64,000 nucleotides of DNA from Bartonella fuyuanensis (lineage in GTDB: Bacteria; Pseudomonadota; Alphaproteobacteria; Rhizobiales; Rhizobiaceae), in the NCBI RefSeq assembly GCF_014197255.1, contig NZ_JACIFE010000001.1, positions 248,001 to 312,000 on the forward strand, written 5' to 3'. Positions 40,906 to 51,389 of the stretch are shown here, piece after piece; positions within the stretch are counted from its first letter, which is position 1, and the number at the start of each line of letters is the position of its first letter. The translations under genes and the position numbers were made by a program. A model generated the notes under the pieces. It saw only the letters and a program-made list of their open reading frames with translations. It was not told where the DNA came from and made no database searches.

Positions 40906-41811
40906 ATGACAAATATAAAACAGTTTAAATATCCTTTATTCAGTAAGCAAGAATTGGCAATCTTTGCTGCGACAATATTATGGGGCATTACATTTTTAGT
41001 AATTCATATTGCAGTACGCTATAGCGGTCCACTATTTTTTGTTGGATTTCGTTTTATTGTTGCATCTCTTATATGTGGAACAATTTTTTGGCACTCTATA
41101 AAAGGTATAACTGTTTATGAAGTTTTCGCTGGGATGGCGATTGGTTTAGCCATGTTTTTAGGTTATGCTTTTCAAGCAGCTGGACTTCAAACGATTATTA
41201 GTAGTCAGTCGGCTTTTATCACAGCGCTTTATGTACCGATGGTTCCAATTTTGCAATGGATTGTTTTTAAAAAACCTCCTCGTTTAACTTGTTGGATTGG
41301 TATTGTTTTTGCTTTTCTTGGACTTGTCCTTGTTTCAGGACAAAAACCGGGAAGTCTTGATTTTTCAAAAGGTGAAATTTTGACTTTGTTAGGCGCTTTA
41401 GCGATTGCTGGAGAAGTCATACTCATCGGAATTTTTGCCAACAAGGTTGATAGCCGACGTGTGACTATTATGCAGTTATTTTTTAGTGGTTTTTTTTCAT
41501 TTTCTTGTATGCTTTTGATAGGTGAAAGTATTCCTGAATTTTCATGGGTATGGTTTAGTATTGGTATAGGATTGGCATTAATGAGTGCTATTATTCAATT
41601 AGCTATGAATTGGGCACAAAAGTCTATTTCCCCTACGCGTGCAACACTCATTTACGCAGGTGAACCGGTATGGGCTGGGATCGTTGGACGTTTGGCTGGC
41701 GAACATTTATCCCCTTTAGCTTTATTGGGTGGTTTACTTATTTTGATCGGGATCGTTGTAGCTGAATTACAATCTTCACAATGGCGTAAAAAACATAGAA
41801 AAATTGATTAG
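40906..41811 (+). CDS. EamA/DMT-superfamily transporter (drug/metabolite type)
   Basis: Inner-membrane transporter of 301 residues with about ten membrane helices in two EamA repeats. The first repeat begins LAIFAATILWGITFLVIHIA and includes LGYAFQAAGLQTIISSQSAF, a stretch conserved in the family; the second begins around LTLLGALAIAGEVILIGIFA and ends at TLIYAGEPVWAGIVGRLAGE followed by PLALLGGLLILIGIVVAELQ. The substrate cannot be deduced. GGAGGAG precedes the ATG at a suitable distance. The gene probably shares a transcript with argB, though a functional link is only inferred. Confidence 0.88.
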   Translation: MTNIKQFKYPLFSKQELAIFAATILWGITFLVIHIAVRYSGPLFFVGFRFIVASLICGTIFWHSIKGITVYEVFAGMAIGLAMFLGYAFQAAGLQTIISSQSAFITALYVPMVPILQWIVFKKPPRLTCWIGIVFAFLGLVLVSGQKPGSLDFSKGEILTLLGALAIAGEVILIGIFANKVDSRRVTIMQLFFSGFFSFSCMLLIGESIPEFSWVWFSIGIGLALMSAIIQLAMNWAQKSISPTRATLIYAGEPVWAGIVGRLAGEHLSPLALLGGLLILIGIVVAELQSSQWRKKHRKID

Positions 41812-42778
41812 CTACGCATTTGGAGTTTTCATTAACGGAAAGACAACTTTAGCGGTATAGGTAAAAATCAATGTCCATATTTACAATCATTATAACTTTC
41901 AAAAACATCTACGGTAATGTTTTTGAATAATGAATTATACACTATCATATGTTATTTTTTAATCGAGTTATGCTTGTCACGCAAAATTGAACGCTCAAAG
42001 CAGCTTCCTAATGTTGTATATTGATACGTTTTCTTAATGTATGCCATTACTCATTGAGAGTCTGCGTAAAGCCATAGCCATGTTTACTTAGAATAAAAGA
42101 TGTATTATTTTTTATTAGTTTCTAATATTATGACAACCTTTGGTATTTGAAAGAGTTTACAGGAGGCATTTTTACTTATTTCTTAAACGATTTTATCTAC
42201 ACGCTAGCCCTATTTGTAATGCGTAAAAAAATTATTGACTCACTATGAACAAGTTTAAGATGAGTGAGGCTTATGATATTCAAGGGTTTCATTTAAATTG
42301 CAAAACACTAAGCAATCATTATAAATTGGTGCATAATTCCGCGAATCGAAGAGGATTAGTCTTTTTTACCTTTAATGAAAAAAAGGAGTTGACAGAAAGT
42401 ACATAAAATTTCTGTTTAAGAGGACATATTTTAAAAGTTTTAAACATTGAGAAGAAAATTATCTCCCCCGATATCCATTTTATTTTATATAAGATTGCAG
42501 ATTATTTCGTAAAAATAAAAAAACATTTCTTGTGAATTTCATTGAACGCCTAAATAATATATACACTCATCGCGTTGGGTCTGCATATAAGTCATTAAAC
42601 GAGATGTGAAAAGATCTTTTTAGTACCTTATTATATTTAATTGAGCAAACAAAAGCCTCATTTTTTAGACTATGAGAAGTTATATTTTGAAAAGCTCTTT
42701 TGATTTATCTTTTCTTGCAAAGAGCTGAAGCATAATTGGTCTTTGCGTTTTGTATTATTCTTTGCTAAATCGCCTTAT
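41812..42778. other. Intergenic region EamA transporter/lepA (about 1 kb), contains repeat copy R5
   Basis: The left half is repeat copy R5. The right half (42350-42778) is AT-rich and shows no gene; it should hold the lepA promoter. The lepA frame extends to a TTG at 42743 within it, without a ribosome binding site. Confidence 0.55.
41895..42345 (+). repeat. Dispersed non-coding repeat, copy R5
   Basis: The 5' edge TTTCAAAAACATCTACGGTA matches R3. Middle landmarks are ATATTATGACAACCTTTGGT (compare R6 GTTATGATAGCCTTTGGTTC) and GGAGGCATTTTTACTTATTT. The linker CTACACGCTAGCCCTATTTG matches the ACACG segment of R1 and R4. The core is diverged, GAGGCTTATGATATTCAAGG, and the copy ends near ATCATTATAAATTGGTG. 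Confidence 0.55.
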
Positions 42779-44584
42779 ATGACAATAAATCGTAATTATA
42801 TTCGTAATTTTTCCATCGTGGCACATATTGATCACGGAAAGTCCACTTTAGCTGATCGTTTGATTCAAATGACAGGTGGGCTTGAAACCCGTGAAATGAA
42901 AGAACAAGTGCTCGATTCCATGGATATTGAGCGTGAACGCGGGATTACTATTAAAGCACAAACGGTACGGTTGCATTATAAAGCAAAGAATGATGAGACC
43001 TATATTTTAAATCTTATGGATACACCTGGTCATGTGGATTTTTCTTATGAGGTTTCGCGTTCGTTGGCAGCTTGTGAAGGTTCTTTGTTGGTGGTGGATG
43101 CGAGTCAAGGCGTAGAGGCGCAGACGTTAGCAAACGTTTATCAAGCCATTGATAATTCTCATGAGTTGGTTGTTGTGCTCAATAAGGTTGATCTTCCAGC
43201 AGCAGAACCTGAGCGTATTAAAGAACAAATTGAAGATGTGATAGGCATTGATACATCTGAAGCAGTGGAAATATCAGCAAAAACAGGTTTTGGTGTTCTT
43301 GATGTTTTGGAGGCAATTGTTACGCAATTGCCTCCTCCACGCGTGGGTGATGTTGCAAATCCCTTAAAAGCAATGTTGGTTGATAGCTGGTATGATGCAT
43401 ATCTTGGCGTCATTGTTTTGGTACGAGTAATAGATGGTATTTTAAAAAAAGGTCAAATCATTCGTATGATGGGGACAGGGGCAAAATATCCAGTGGAACG
43501 CGTTGGTGTGTTTACACCTAAAATGGTTCAGGTTGATGAATTAGGACCAGGTGAGATTGGTTTTATCACTGCTTCGATCAAAGAGGTAGCAGATACACGG
43601 GTTGGCGATACAATTACGGAAGAGCGTCGTCCTTGTGAAAATGCTTTGCCTGGTTTTAAACCTGCGCAACCGGTTGTTTTTTGTGGACTTTTTCCAATTG
43701 ATGCTGCTGATTTTGATGATTTGCGTGCGGCCATGGGTAAATTACGCTTAAATGATGCAAGTTTTACTTTTGAAATAGAAACATCGGCAGCTTTGGGTTT
43801 TGGTTTTCGTTGTGGTTTTTTGGGGCTTCTTCATCTTGAGATTATTCAAGAAAGGTTAGAGCGCGAGTTTAATTTGGATTTAATTGCAACAGCACCTTCG
43901 GTTGTTTATCGCATGAATATGAATGATGGTTCTGTTAAAGAGTTGCACAATCCAGCAGATATGCCTGATGTGGTTAAAATTTCTTCCATCGAGGAACCAT
44001 GGATCCAGGCGACAATCATGACTCCTGATAATTATCTTGGATCAATTTTAGAATTGTGCCAAGAGCGGCGTGGGATCCAGGTTGGTTTATCTTATGTTGG
44101 AACGCGTGCTATGGTAACGTATGATTTACCACTGAATGAAGTTGTTTTTGACTTTTATGATCGTTTAAAATCGATTTCAAAAGGTTATGCTTCTTTTGAT
44201 TATCACATGACGGATTATGCAGAAGGAGATTTAGTTAAAATGACTATTTTGGTGAATGGCGAGCCTATTGATGCCTTGTCAATGCTTGTGCACCGCATAA
44301 TTGCAGAAAAGCGTGGGCGTTCAATGTGCGAAAAACTAAAAGATCTTATTCCTCAGCATATGTTTCAGATTCCAGTTCAAGCGGCTATTGGGGGTAAAAT
44401 TATCGCGCGTGAAACGATTCGTGCTTTGCGTAAAGATGTAACAGCGAAATGTTACGGGGGAGATGTAACGCGTAAACGCAAACTTTTGGAAAAGCAAAAG
44501 GAAGGAAAAAAACGAATGCGTCAATTTGGAAAGGTAGAAATTCCTCAATCAGCTTTTATTCAAGCACTCAAAATGAATAAATAA
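42779..44584 (+). CDS. lepA: Elongation factor 4 (LepA)
   Basis: Ribosome-associated translational GTPase of 601 residues, implicated in back-translocation and in 30S biogenesis or initiation under stress. G motifs are clear: [14 protein letters not shown] (G1), [13 protein letters not shown] (G2), [15 protein letters not shown] (G3) and [12 protein letters not shown] (G4). The C-terminal LepA-specific domain is visible in [40 protein letters not shown] and [22 protein letters not shown] 42779 ([20 protein letters not shown]) is chosen because it matches family lengths; the TTG at 42743 would add 12 unusual residues. No clear ribosome binding site precedes either. lepB or another usual partner is not adjacent. 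Confidence 0.96.
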   Translation: MTINRNYIRNFSIVAHIDHGKSTLADRLIQMTGGLETREMKEQVLDSMDIERERGITIKAQTVRLHYKAKNDETYILNLMDTPGHVDFSYEVSRSLAACEGSLLVVDASQGVEAQTLANVYQAIDNSHELVVVLNKVDLPAAEPERIKEQIEDVIGIDTSEAVEISAKTGFGVLDVLEAIVTQLPPPRVGDVANPLKAMLVDSWYDAYLGVIVLVRVIDGILKKGQIIRMMGTGAKYPVERVGVFTPKMVQVDELGPGEIGFITASIKEVADTRVGDTITEERRPCENALPGFKPAQPVVFCGLFPIDAADFDDLRAAMGKLRLNDASFTFEIETSAALGFGFRCGFLGLLHLEIIQERLEREFNLDLIATAPSVVYRMNMNDGSVKELHNPADMPDVVKISSIEEPWIQATIMTPDNYLGSILELCQERRGIQVGLSYVGTRAMVTYDLPLNEVVFDFYDRLKSISKGYASFDYHMTDYAEGDLVKMTILVNGEPIDALSMLVHRIIAEKRGRSMCEKLKDLIPQHMFQIPVQAAIGGKIIARETIRALRKDVTAKCYGGDVTRKRKLLEKQKEGKKRMRQFGKVEIPQSAFIQALKMNK

Positions 44585-45130
44585 TAGAAAAAAGGGAATT
44601 TCTCCTCATTAATTACGCTTTGCTTTTATCGATTAGTTCAGTTTTTAAGAATACTTTTTAATGCAAATTGTAAGGGTTACACGCTTTTATATATTACGTA
44701 ATAATCCCACATTTCTTACGTAAACAAAGCACTTTAAACAAAATACGTTTGTATTGCATACTTATGCACTTATTTCAAAGGAATATTTCTCAATGTATCA
44801 AGCTTCATTTTACACTGGGGATCGTGAGAAATATAACATAAAACCCACTATAAATTACATGCTCTACCATCTTTACACATCATAAAGATGCAAGGGTTAT
44901 CATCATTCTCTCTCTCTTGGCTAGTTTGAAACGTTATGATAGCCTTTGGTTCTTGAGAGAATTCATTAAAGACATTTTTGTTCTTTTCTTAAAGTGTTTT
45001 TTACGCATACATTAACAGCGTTTGTGACATGCAGGAATGATAGTGATTGATTCAATGTGAAAGAATCCCTGTATTTGATGTTATTATTCAAGTTAAGACG
45101 ATGAATTATCAATATGAATCAATATTATTT
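44585..45130. other. Convergent intergenic region lepA/dapD, contains repeat copy R6
   Basis: Most of this gap is repeat copy R6. No gene and no convincing intrinsic terminator for lepA or dapD were found, leaving open that the repeat itself contributes to transcript ends. Confidence 0.55.
44755..45125 (+). repeat. Dispersed non-coding repeat, copy R6
   Basis: A longer, diverged copy. TTATGATAGCCTTTGGTTC matches R5; ATTAAAGACATTTTTGTTC then TTTTCTTAAAG matches the middle block of R1, R4 and R7; TTTTTTACGCATACATTAAC matches the ACACG segment; GATAGTGATTGATTCAATGT matches the linker. The core is badly eroded, with AAAGAATCCCTGTATTTGAT in its place. It ends ATCAATATGAATCAATATT. Confidence 0.55.
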
Positions 45131-45979
45131 CTAATCACGTAAAAGATCATTAATGGATGTCTTCTCACGTGTTTTTTGATCAACGCGTTTTACTATAACG
45201 GCACAATAAAGGTTTGGGCCTGCTTCACCATTTGGTAATGGTTTCCCAGGGAGAGAACCTGGCACAACCACTGAATAGGCTGGTACTTCACCGATAAAAA
45301 TTTCACCTGTTGTTCGGTCAATAATCTTTGTAGATTTTCCAATAAAGACTCCCATTCCTAAAACAGCGCCTTCCCGAATAATACAGCCTTCAACAATTTC
45401 AGAGCGAGCACCGATAAAGCAATGATCTTCAATGATTGTTGGATTTGCTTGCAGAGGTTCCAAAACACCTCCAATACCAACACCGCCAGAAAGATGAACA
45501 TGTTTACCAATTTGTGCACAAGAACCAACGGTAGTCCATGTGTCAACCATTGTTCCTTCATCAACAAAGGCGCCAAGATTTACGAAGGATGGCATCAACA
45601 CAACATGTGGTGCAATATAAGCAGAATGACGCACAAGGGCTCCAGGGACAGACCGGAAATTAGCGCTTTTAAAATCTCCTTCTTGCCAACTAGAAAATTT
45701 TGAAGGAACTTTATCCCACCAATGTGTTCCATTTACGCCACCCGAAATAATTTGCATAGGATTAAGCTGAAAAGAGAGCAAAACAGCTTTTTTCAACCAT
45801 TGATGAATATGCCATTGTCCATTTTTTTGTCGTTCTGCAACACGAATTTCACCCTTATCAAGAAGGTTCAATACGTGTTCGACACTCTCACGGATTTTGC
45901 CTTTTGTGGTAGTATTGATAGAATCGCGATCATCAAATGCTTTTTCGATAATGATTTCAAGTTGTGAGAGATTGATCAT
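45131..45979 (-). CDS. dapD: 2,3,4,5-tetrahydropyridine-2,6-dicarboxylate N-succinyltransferase
   Basis: Transfers succinyl from succinyl-CoA to tetrahydrodipicolinate, in the pathway to diaminopimelate and lysine; dapE (20.9 kb) acts later. The N-terminal helical part has [20 protein letters not shown] and [15 protein letters not shown]. The left-handed beta-helix of hexapeptide repeats runs from about residue 110 to 220 ([54 protein letters not shown]). The frame opens at 46000, with further ATGs at 45985 and 45979; the last has GGA about 9 bases upstream and gives 282 residues, near family length. It is divergent from the LOG-family gene. Confidence 0.93.
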   Translation of the reverse strand: MINLSQLEIIIEKAFDDRDSINTTTKGKIRESVEHVLNLLDKGEIRVAERQKNGQWHIHQWLKKAVLLSFQLNPMQIISGGVNGTHWWDKVPSKFSSWQEGDFKSANFRSVPGALVRHSAYIAPHVVLMPSFVNLGAFVDEGTMVDTWTTVGSCAQIGKHVHLSGGVGIGGVLEPLQANPTIIEDHCFIGARSEIVEGCIIREGAVLGMGVFIGKSTKIIDRTTGEIFIGEVPAYSVVVPGSLPGKPLPNGEAGPNLYCAVIVKRVDQKTREKTSINDLLRD

Positions 45980-46085
45980 GAACATAGTTCCGTTAAACAA
46001 GTTGAAAGCTTCAAGATTTATTCTCTATGATTTAGGCGAAGAAGTGTTTTCAGTCAATAAAACGATAAAGAGGTAGGACAAATGC

Positions 46086-46949
46086 ATGAAAAAAAGCTGT
46101 AAAGAAAAAAGAAAAGGGAAGCAGGAAAAAAGGACTCTACTTCTCCATACAAAGGATAATCTACAACAAATACATAAAGGCTCTAATTCAGCCCAAAAGC
46201 ATTCGGCTGCTTATCGTTTAGCATATATCGATCAAGAGTTTATGATGCGTCCAGAGCTACGCTCACAACGTATTAGTCTTGAATTTTTAAAGCCGGAAAT
46301 AATATTTAAAGAATATAATATTCAATCAACAGTTGTTTTGTTTGGTGGTGCACGTATTCCTGAACCTGGGCAAGCAGCGTGGGCTGCAAAAAATAAAACA
46401 CAAAAGCGAAATTTGCGTGCTATGTCACATTATTACGATGAAGCAAGAGAGTTTGCACGTTTGTGTTCACTTTATTCTGCAACGACAGAATATCGTGAAT
46501 TTGTGGTTGTTACCGGGGGAGGACCAGGGATTATGGAGGCGGGAAATCGTGGTGCTTGTGATATTGGTGCTCCAACGATTGGCTTAAATGTTATTTTACC
46601 GCATGAACAAGAGCCTAATTCGTATGTGTCGCCGCATTTGTGTTTTAATTTTCATTATTTGGGTATGCGAAAAATGCATTTTTTAGTACGAGCAAAAGCA
46701 TTAGCTATTTTTCCTGGAGGATTTGGGACTCTGGATGAGCTGTTTGAGACATTAACTTTAGTACAGACGGGGTGTATGAAGCAGGTACCAATTTTATTAT
46801 TTGGCAAAGAATTTTGGAGCAATGCTATCAATTTTGAGTATTTGTCTACACAAGGCACAATCTCTCCTACTGATGTTAATTTTGTGAAATTTGTTAATAC
46901 AGCAGTAGAAGCTTTTGAAGAGATTCGTTCTTTTTATAAGCTGACTTAA
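46086..46949 (+). CDS. LOG-family protein (lysine decarboxylase-like Rossmann fold)
   Basis: 287-residue protein of the LOG/TIGR00730 family; characterised members are nucleoside 5'-monophosphate phosphoribohydrolases that release free bases such as cytokinins, and older annotations call them lysine decarboxylases without evidence. Signatures are VVLFGGARIPEPG, VVTGGGPGIMEAGNRGACDI and FPGGFGTLDELFETLTLVQT, the PGGxGTxxE active-site motif being intact. An N-terminal extension of about 75 residues rich in Lys and Gln precedes the fold. The start is ATG 46086 after GAGGTAGGA. It converges with truA, 32 bases apart. Confidence 0.87.
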   Translation: MKKSCKEKRKGKQEKRTLLLHTKDNLQQIHKGSNSAQKHSAAYRLAYIDQEFMMRPELRSQRISLEFLKPEIIFKEYNIQSTVVLFGGARIPEPGQAAWAAKNKTQKRNLRAMSHYYDEAREFARLCSLYSATTEYREFVVVTGGGPGIMEAGNRGACDIGAPTIGLNVILPHEQEPNSYVSPHLCFNFHYLGMRKMHFLVRAKALAIFPGGFGTLDELFETLTLVQTGCMKQVPILLFGKEFWSNAINFEYLSTQGTISPTDVNFVKFVNTAVEAFEEIRSFYKLT

Positions 46950-46981
46950 CAGCTTTTGAGATATTAACTTTTTAAGGGTAA

Positions 46982-47725
46982 TTAATACTCCACTTTAGTT
47001 AAATAGAGCCCTGAAGGAGGAGCAACGACACCACAACGTTTACGATCTTTAGCCTGAAGAGCTGCTTCAAGATCTTGAGTTGTCCAATGTCCAATACCTA
47101 CTTCCATAAGGCTTCCTGCGAATGAACGGATTTGATGATGAAGAAAAGAACGAGCTTGCGCATAAAGGAAGATTTCTTCTCCTTCTCTTTGAACATCGAG
47201 GCGTTCAAGGGTACGAATAGGGCTTTTGGCTTGGCAATGTGTTGAACGAAAAGTTGTAAAATCATGTTGTCCGACAAGCTTTTGCGCGGCTTCATGCATG
47301 GCTTCAGCATTAAGAGGCTTTGGTATCCACCAGACACGTTTAACATTTAGAGCTGGTGGAGAACGGCGATTGAGAATTTTAAAAAGATAGTGGCGTTTGA
47401 TTGCAGAAAATCGTGCATCAAAGTTATCAGGGACATTTTGTACGTTTAAGATTGAAATTGCTTCTCCCTGTTTACGTAAAAGAGCATTGAGCGCATCACG
47501 TACAGTGTGAGAGTGCCAGTTTTTCATGAAATCAACATGGGCAACTTGCCCTGTCGCATGCACCCCTGCATCCGTTCGTCCTGCTGTTGTTATGGTTAAT
47601 TGTTGTCCACTAAAGAAAAAGATAGCCTGTTCAAGAGCTCCTTGTATAGTTGGGAGTTTTTCTTGGCGTTGCCAACCAGCATAATTTGAGCCATCATATT
47701 CAAGAGTGAGTTTAAACCGTGGCAT
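46982..47725 (-). CDS. truA: tRNA pseudouridine synthase A
   Basis: Forms pseudouridine at positions 38-40 of the tRNA anticodon arm. The start [20 protein letters not shown] at 47725 is family-typical, although the frame continues upstream into fmt. The catalytic Asp is in [14 protein letters not shown]. Further signatures are [36 protein letters not shown] and [17 protein letters not shown]. It has 247 residues. The ATG begins one base after the fmt stop, so def-fmt-truA behaves as one operon. Confidence 0.95.
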   Translation of the reverse strand: MPRFKLTLEYDGSNYAGWQRQEKLPTIQGALEQAIFFFSGQQLTITTAGRTDAGVHATGQVAHVDFMKNWHSHTVRDALNALLRKQGEAISILNVQNVPDNFDARFSAIKRHYLFKILNRRSPPALNVKRVWWIPKPLNAEAMHEAAQKLVGQHDFTTFRSTHCQAKSPIRTLERLDVQREGEEIFLYAQARSFLHHQIRSFAGSLMEVGIGHWTTQDLEAALQAKDRKRCGVVAPPSGLYLTKVEY

Positions 47726-47726
47726 A

Positions 47727-48656
47727 TTAAAAAACAGCAGAAATATAAGCACCTCGCAAAAAGGTTGAGCTATCAAGAATTTTACCGCCAGATCTTTGGA
47801 GATGGGTGATTTCAAGGCGCCCTTGTCCGCAATGGATAATCAAAGAATTTGGTTCTATTTGACCAGTTTTAAGAGAAGGCCCTGTTGTTAAGCGACTTTC
47901 AAGAATTTTTACGCGTTCTTCTCGACCACCAATATTCATATTGCACCAACAACTAGGAGAAGGAGAGAGCGCGCGAATATGCCTATGAATAAATTCTGCA
48001 GGTTTTGTCCAATCAATGCGAGTTTCTTCTTTTTTAATTTTGGCAGCATAGGTTATGCCTTCCTTTGATTGTGGGGTTAGTTTAAGTTGCCCTTTTTCAA
48101 GAGTTGATAAAGCTTCTATCATAAGTTCTGCGGCTATATGGGAAAGTTTTTTGGAAAGCTCAGCAGTCGTGCTTTTATCAGTAATGGGGATAGAGCGAGA
48201 AAGAGCGATAGGCCCCGTATCAAGACCTTCTTCCATTTTCATAATCATTATTCCTGTTTCCTTATCACCAGCCATAATTGCTCGTTGAATAGGTGCAGCA
48301 CCACGCCAACGTGGTAAGAGAGAAGCGTGGGCATTTAAACAACCAAAACGCGGTATTTCGAGAATAGTTTTGGGTAACAAGAGTCCATAAGCCGCAACAA
48401 TAGCAGCATCAACAGAAAGTGCTGAAAACTTCTCTTGTTGTTCGGCTGTTTTGAGTGTTTGAGGCGTAAAGATAGGAATAGATTTTTCTTTTGCTGCGTT
48501 GTGAACAGCTGAAGGAATTAATTTAAGCCCCCGACGTCCTGCTGGACGAGGAGGCTGGCTATAAACAGCGACAACATTATGACCCGCATCCAATAAAGCA
48601 TGTAAAATGGGAACAGAAAAATCTGGTGTTCCCATAAAACTTAATCGTAATGCCAT
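47727..48656 (-). CDS. fmt: Methionyl-tRNA formyltransferase
   Basis: Formylates initiator Met-tRNA using 10-formyl-tetrahydrofolate. The 309-residue protein begins [20 protein letters not shown] and has [20 protein letters not shown], which contains the catalytic Asn and His region; the Asp of the active site lies in [13 protein letters not shown]. The C-terminal domain begins near [20 protein letters not shown]. The ATG overlaps the def stop by one base (TAATG). Its product's substrate protein is acted on by the neighbouring deformylase. Confidence 0.96.
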   Translation of the reverse strand: MALRLSFMGTPDFSVPILHALLDAGHNVVAVYSQPPRPAGRRGLKLIPSAVHNAAKEKSIPIFTPQTLKTAEQQEKFSALSVDAAIVAAYGLLLPKTILEIPRFGCLNAHASLLPRWRGAAPIQRAIMAGDKETGIMIMKMEEGLDTGPIALSRSIPITDKSTTAELSKKLSHIAAELMIEALSTLEKGQLKLTPQSKEGITYAAKIKKEETRIDWTKPAEFIHRHIRALSPSPSCWCNMNIGGREERVKILESRLTTGPSLKTGQIEPNSLIIHCGQGRLEITHLQRSGGKILDSSTFLRGAYISAVF

Positions 48657-49192
48657 TACAAAACTGCTTCCTGTGTGTTTTTTTCTTTTGCGCGTTTTTT
48701 AAATTTTCGCATCACCATATCACGTTTAACTTTTGAAATGTAATCAATAAAAAGACACCCATTTAAATGATCAATTTCATGCTGTAAACAAGTTGCCAAA
48801 AGATCATCTGCCTCAATTTCTATCTGTTTTCCTCCGCGATCTTGATAGCGAATGCGAAGGCGTTTAGGGCGTTCAACTTCTACAAAATAGCCAGGAATAG
48901 AAAGACAACCTTCTTTGTAAATATTACGCTCATCTGAAAGCCATAAAATTTCAGGGTTGATGACAACAAGTGGTTTTTTTTGCTCATCTTCGTGATTTCT
49001 AGCGACATCCATAACCAATATACGTAGTGGTACACCAATTTGAATAGCAGCAAGACCAACGCCTTTAGCATTATACATAGTCTCCAACATATCATCCGCG
49101 AGTTTTTGGAGAGCTGAATCAACCTGCTCAACGGGTTTAGACATTTCCCGTAAAATTGGATCAGGTAAAGTAACTAAAGATCTTATTGACAT
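48656..49192 (-). CDS. def: Peptide deformylase
   Basis: Metalloenzyme that removes the formyl group from new protein N-termini, counterpart of fmt in the same operon. All three family motifs are present: [12 protein letters not shown] (motif 1), EGCLSIPGY (motif 2, with the metal-binding Cys) and [11 protein letters not shown] (motif 3, HExxH). It has 178 residues, normal for type I, and the basic Lys/Arg-rich C-terminus is common. First gene of def-fmt-truA on the minus strand, divergent from rmuC by 90 bases. Confidence 0.96.
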   Translation of the reverse strand: MSIRSLVTLPDPILREMSKPVEQVDSALQKLADDMLETMYNAKGVGLAAIQIGVPLRILVMDVARNHEDEQKKPLVVINPEILWLSDERNIYKEGCLSIPGYFVEVERPKRLRIRYQDRGGKQIEIEADDLLATCLQHEIDHLNGCLFIDYISKVKRDMVMRKFKKRAKEKNTQEAVL

Positions 49193-49282
49193 AAGGAGAG
49201 ATTAATCAATGGTTTTTTATTGGTCAATATTGAATAACGAATTCTTGCATTTTTTTACGATGAGAGCGTTATATTACTATTT

Positions 49283-50467
49283 ATGTTTGATTCTTTTTTT
49301 TCTATCCTCATTGGTGAGTTTTGCTCTACACCCGTAATTTTACTTTTATTTATACTGGTCTGTTTGGTATTTTTTATGCTGATACATTCTTACCGAAAAA
49401 AGGCATTTTTGGCAAATGAAACTGCTGAATGCGTGCGTGAGACACAAATGCAGATAGCTACTTTATTGAAGACACAAGCTGAAATGCAAGGACGAATGCA
49501 AACGATGGCGGAAATTTTTGGTCAACGGCAGGCTGAATTAAATAAATCACTCAGCGAGCAACTCAATGGTATGACAACAAGTTTAGGTCAAACACTTCAG
49601 GTACAGACTAAATCCACTTATGAAAATTTGAATCGTTTGCAAGAGCGTTTAGCAGTGATAGATGCGGCACAGAATAATATTCAATTGCTTACGGGACAAG
49701 TTGTTCAGTTGCAATCTATTTTAAGCAATAAACAGACACGTGGTACCTTTGGTCAGGGGCGGATGGAAGCAATTATTGCTGATGCCTTACCAGCTAATGC
49801 CTACGTTTTTCAGGCGATTCTTTCCAATGGAAAACGTCCGGACTGTCTCATTCATATGCCCAATAAAGCACCCTCTCTTGTTATTGATGCTAAATTCCCT
49901 CTGGAGGCTTGGAATGCTATGCGTAAAGCAGCATTAGTGCAAGAACGCCGAGAGGCAGAGCGCCAATTTCGTACCGATATGGAAGTCCATATCCGGGATA
50001 TTGCACAAAAATATTTGATTCCTGGAGAAACCCATGACACCGCTTTTCTTTTTGTGCCGTCGGAATCGATTTTTGCAACAATTTATGAGGATTTTGAGCC
50101 ATTAGTACAAAAAGCCAATAGAGCTCATGTAATTATTGTTTCACCGTCTTTGTTGATGCTATCTGTCCAAGTTGTACAAACCATTCTGAAAGATGCACGG
50201 ATGCGTGAACAAGCACATTTAATTCAATCAGAAGTGGCAAAATTAATGGAAGATTTTGGAAAAATGGATACGCGCGTTCGCGCGTTACAAAAGCACTTTT
50301 ACAAGGCAGGTGAAGATATCGAAAGAATTTTAATATCATCATCAAAAATTATGAAACGGGCAAATCGTATTGAAACTTTCGAACTAAAAGAAAATTACTC
50401 TGAACCAACAAAAATGACAACATCCGCTATTCAATCGCAACCATTGCATTTAGTTGATGAGGAATAA
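49283..50467 (+). CDS. rmuC: DNA recombination protein RmuC
   Basis: RmuC-family protein thought to limit recombination between inverted repeats; its nuclease-like domain is inferred from structure families. An N-terminal membrane anchor (TPVILLLFILVCLVFFMLIH) is followed by a long coiled-coil region (about residues 45-150, with repeated Gln/Glu/Leu heptads such as LNRLQERLAVIDAAQNNIQL) and the conserved RmuC core: GTFGQGRMEAIIADALPANA, DCLIHMPNKAPSLVIDAKFP and TAFLFVPSESIFATIYEDFE. The 394-residue length is normal. It stands alone between def and the transglycosylase gene. Confidence 0.93.
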   Translation: MFDSFFSILIGEFCSTPVILLLFILVCLVFFMLIHSYRKKAFLANETAECVRETQMQIATLLKTQAEMQGRMQTMAEIFGQRQAELNKSLSEQLNGMTTSLGQTLQVQTKSTYENLNRLQERLAVIDAAQNNIQLLTGQVVQLQSILSNKQTRGTFGQGRMEAIIADALPANAYVFQAILSNGKRPDCLIHMPNKAPSLVIDAKFPLEAWNAMRKAALVQERREAERQFRTDMEVHIRDIAQKYLIPGETHDTAFLFVPSESIFATIYEDFEPLVQKANRAHVIIVSPSLLMLSVQVVQTILKDARMREQAHLIQSEVAKLMEDFGKMDTRVRALQKHFYKAGEDIERILISSSKIMKRANRIETFELKENYSEPTKMTTSAIQSQPLHLVDEE

Positions 50468-50801
50468 AGCAAAGAAAGCTTCTAAATGATGCAATAACTC
50501 TTGCATTACCACGGCTCATAAGAGTCATTTTTAGTCCTTTCTTATACAAATTTGATCCATACCCCCATCCCGCTTGTGGTGTGCAAGTAGAGTGGTTTTG
50601 ATTGATTAAAAATAAGTAGGTTTGAAATAAGAGAATTTTACGTTATTCGGGACTCTCATTCAATATGAATAATACTATATTATATATGTAAATCAATATG
50701 TTGCCTAAATATCGCGAATTAGATCATGTTCTTTATTGATTGGTAATAATTTTTTAGTATCTTCATTCTGGTTTATTTCTTAAATGAGAGGCATAGAGAA
50801 T
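50468..50801. other. Intergenic region rmuC/transglycosylase gene, contains repeat copy R7
   Basis: Repeat copy R7 begins about 25 bases after the rmuC stop and fills most of the gap. The last 80 bases should hold the promoter and ribosome binding site of the next gene. Confidence 0.6.
50490..50712 (+). repeat. Dispersed non-coding repeat, copy R7
   Basis: A clear shorter copy. CATAAGAGTCATTTTTAGTC then CTTTCTTAT matches R1 and R4; GATTGATTAAAAATAAGTAG is the linker; GTTTGAAATAAGAGAATTTT, ACGTTATTCGGGACTCTCAT and TCAATATGAATAATA form the core and arms. The arms AGAG and CTCT pair; one pair in the outer arm is broken. It ends TGTAAATCAATATG. Confidence 0.7.
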
Positions 50802-51389
50802 ATGCGGCACCTTTTGTTTTTAGGGGCATTGGTGTTTCTGCTAGGGGGATGTGCTACCACTACCCCTATCCACACAAATAATGCTTGTATTCTGTTAGCA
50901 CAAAAAAATGGTTTTTTTGATAATTGGAGAAAGGCTTCAAAAAGAGCAGAAATGCGCTATGGGATTCCTATGCCTATTATTCTTGCAACCATTAATATGG
51001 AATCGAGCTTTCGTCACAATGCACATCCTCCACGCAAAAAACTCCTTGGTTTTATTCCATGGAAGCGTCGATCAACAGCTTATGGTTATTCTCAAGCGCT
51101 TGATAGTACATGGGCAATGTATCTACGTTCCACAGGTAAGTCTTTTGCATGGCGTACGAATTTCGCAGATTCTGCTGATTTTGTTGCTTGGTACCATCAC
51201 CAAAGTGTTCAACGCAATGGTGTAAGGTTTGATGATGCATATAGCCTTTATTTAAATTATCATCTAGGACATGGTGCTTATGCACGTAATGGGGGGCATA
51301 TTCCTCTTGCACTTTCACAGGCAGCACAGCGTATGGCAAGAATAGCGAAGCTCTATGAACAGCAATTAAAGAGCTGTGGATGGCGTTAG
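50802..51389 (+). CDS. Lytic transglycosylase-like lipoprotein (SLT domain)
   Basis: 195-residue outer-envelope lipoprotein with a lysozyme-like transglycosylase domain. The signal peptide MRHLLFLGALVFLLGGCATT ends in a lipobox with the lipid-modified Cys. The catalytic Glu is expected in ATINMESSFRHNA; AYGYSQALDSTWAMY and YLNYHLGHGAYARNG are typical later motifs of SLT-type enzymes. It would cleave peptidoglycan glycan strands at the periplasmic face. The frame opens at 50784; ATG 50802 is chosen because it starts a compact signal peptide, though the ribosome binding sites are weak for both. No cell-wall partner gene is adjacent. Confidence 0.84.
   Translation: MRHLLFLGALVFLLGGCATTTPIHTNNACILLAQKNGFFDNWRKASKRAEMRYGIPMPIILATINMESSFRHNAHPPRKKLLGFIPWKRRSTAYGYSQALDSTWAMYLRSTGKSFAWRTNFADSADFVAWYHHQSVQRNGVRFDDAYSLYLNYHLGHGAYARNGGHIPLALSQAAQRMARIAKLYEQQLKSCGWR

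Noticed and set aside
50784-50801. Longer start for the transglycosylase lipoprotein
   Set aside because: Six extra residues before the signal peptide without a better ribosome binding site; the ATG at 50802 gives a compact lipoprotein signal.
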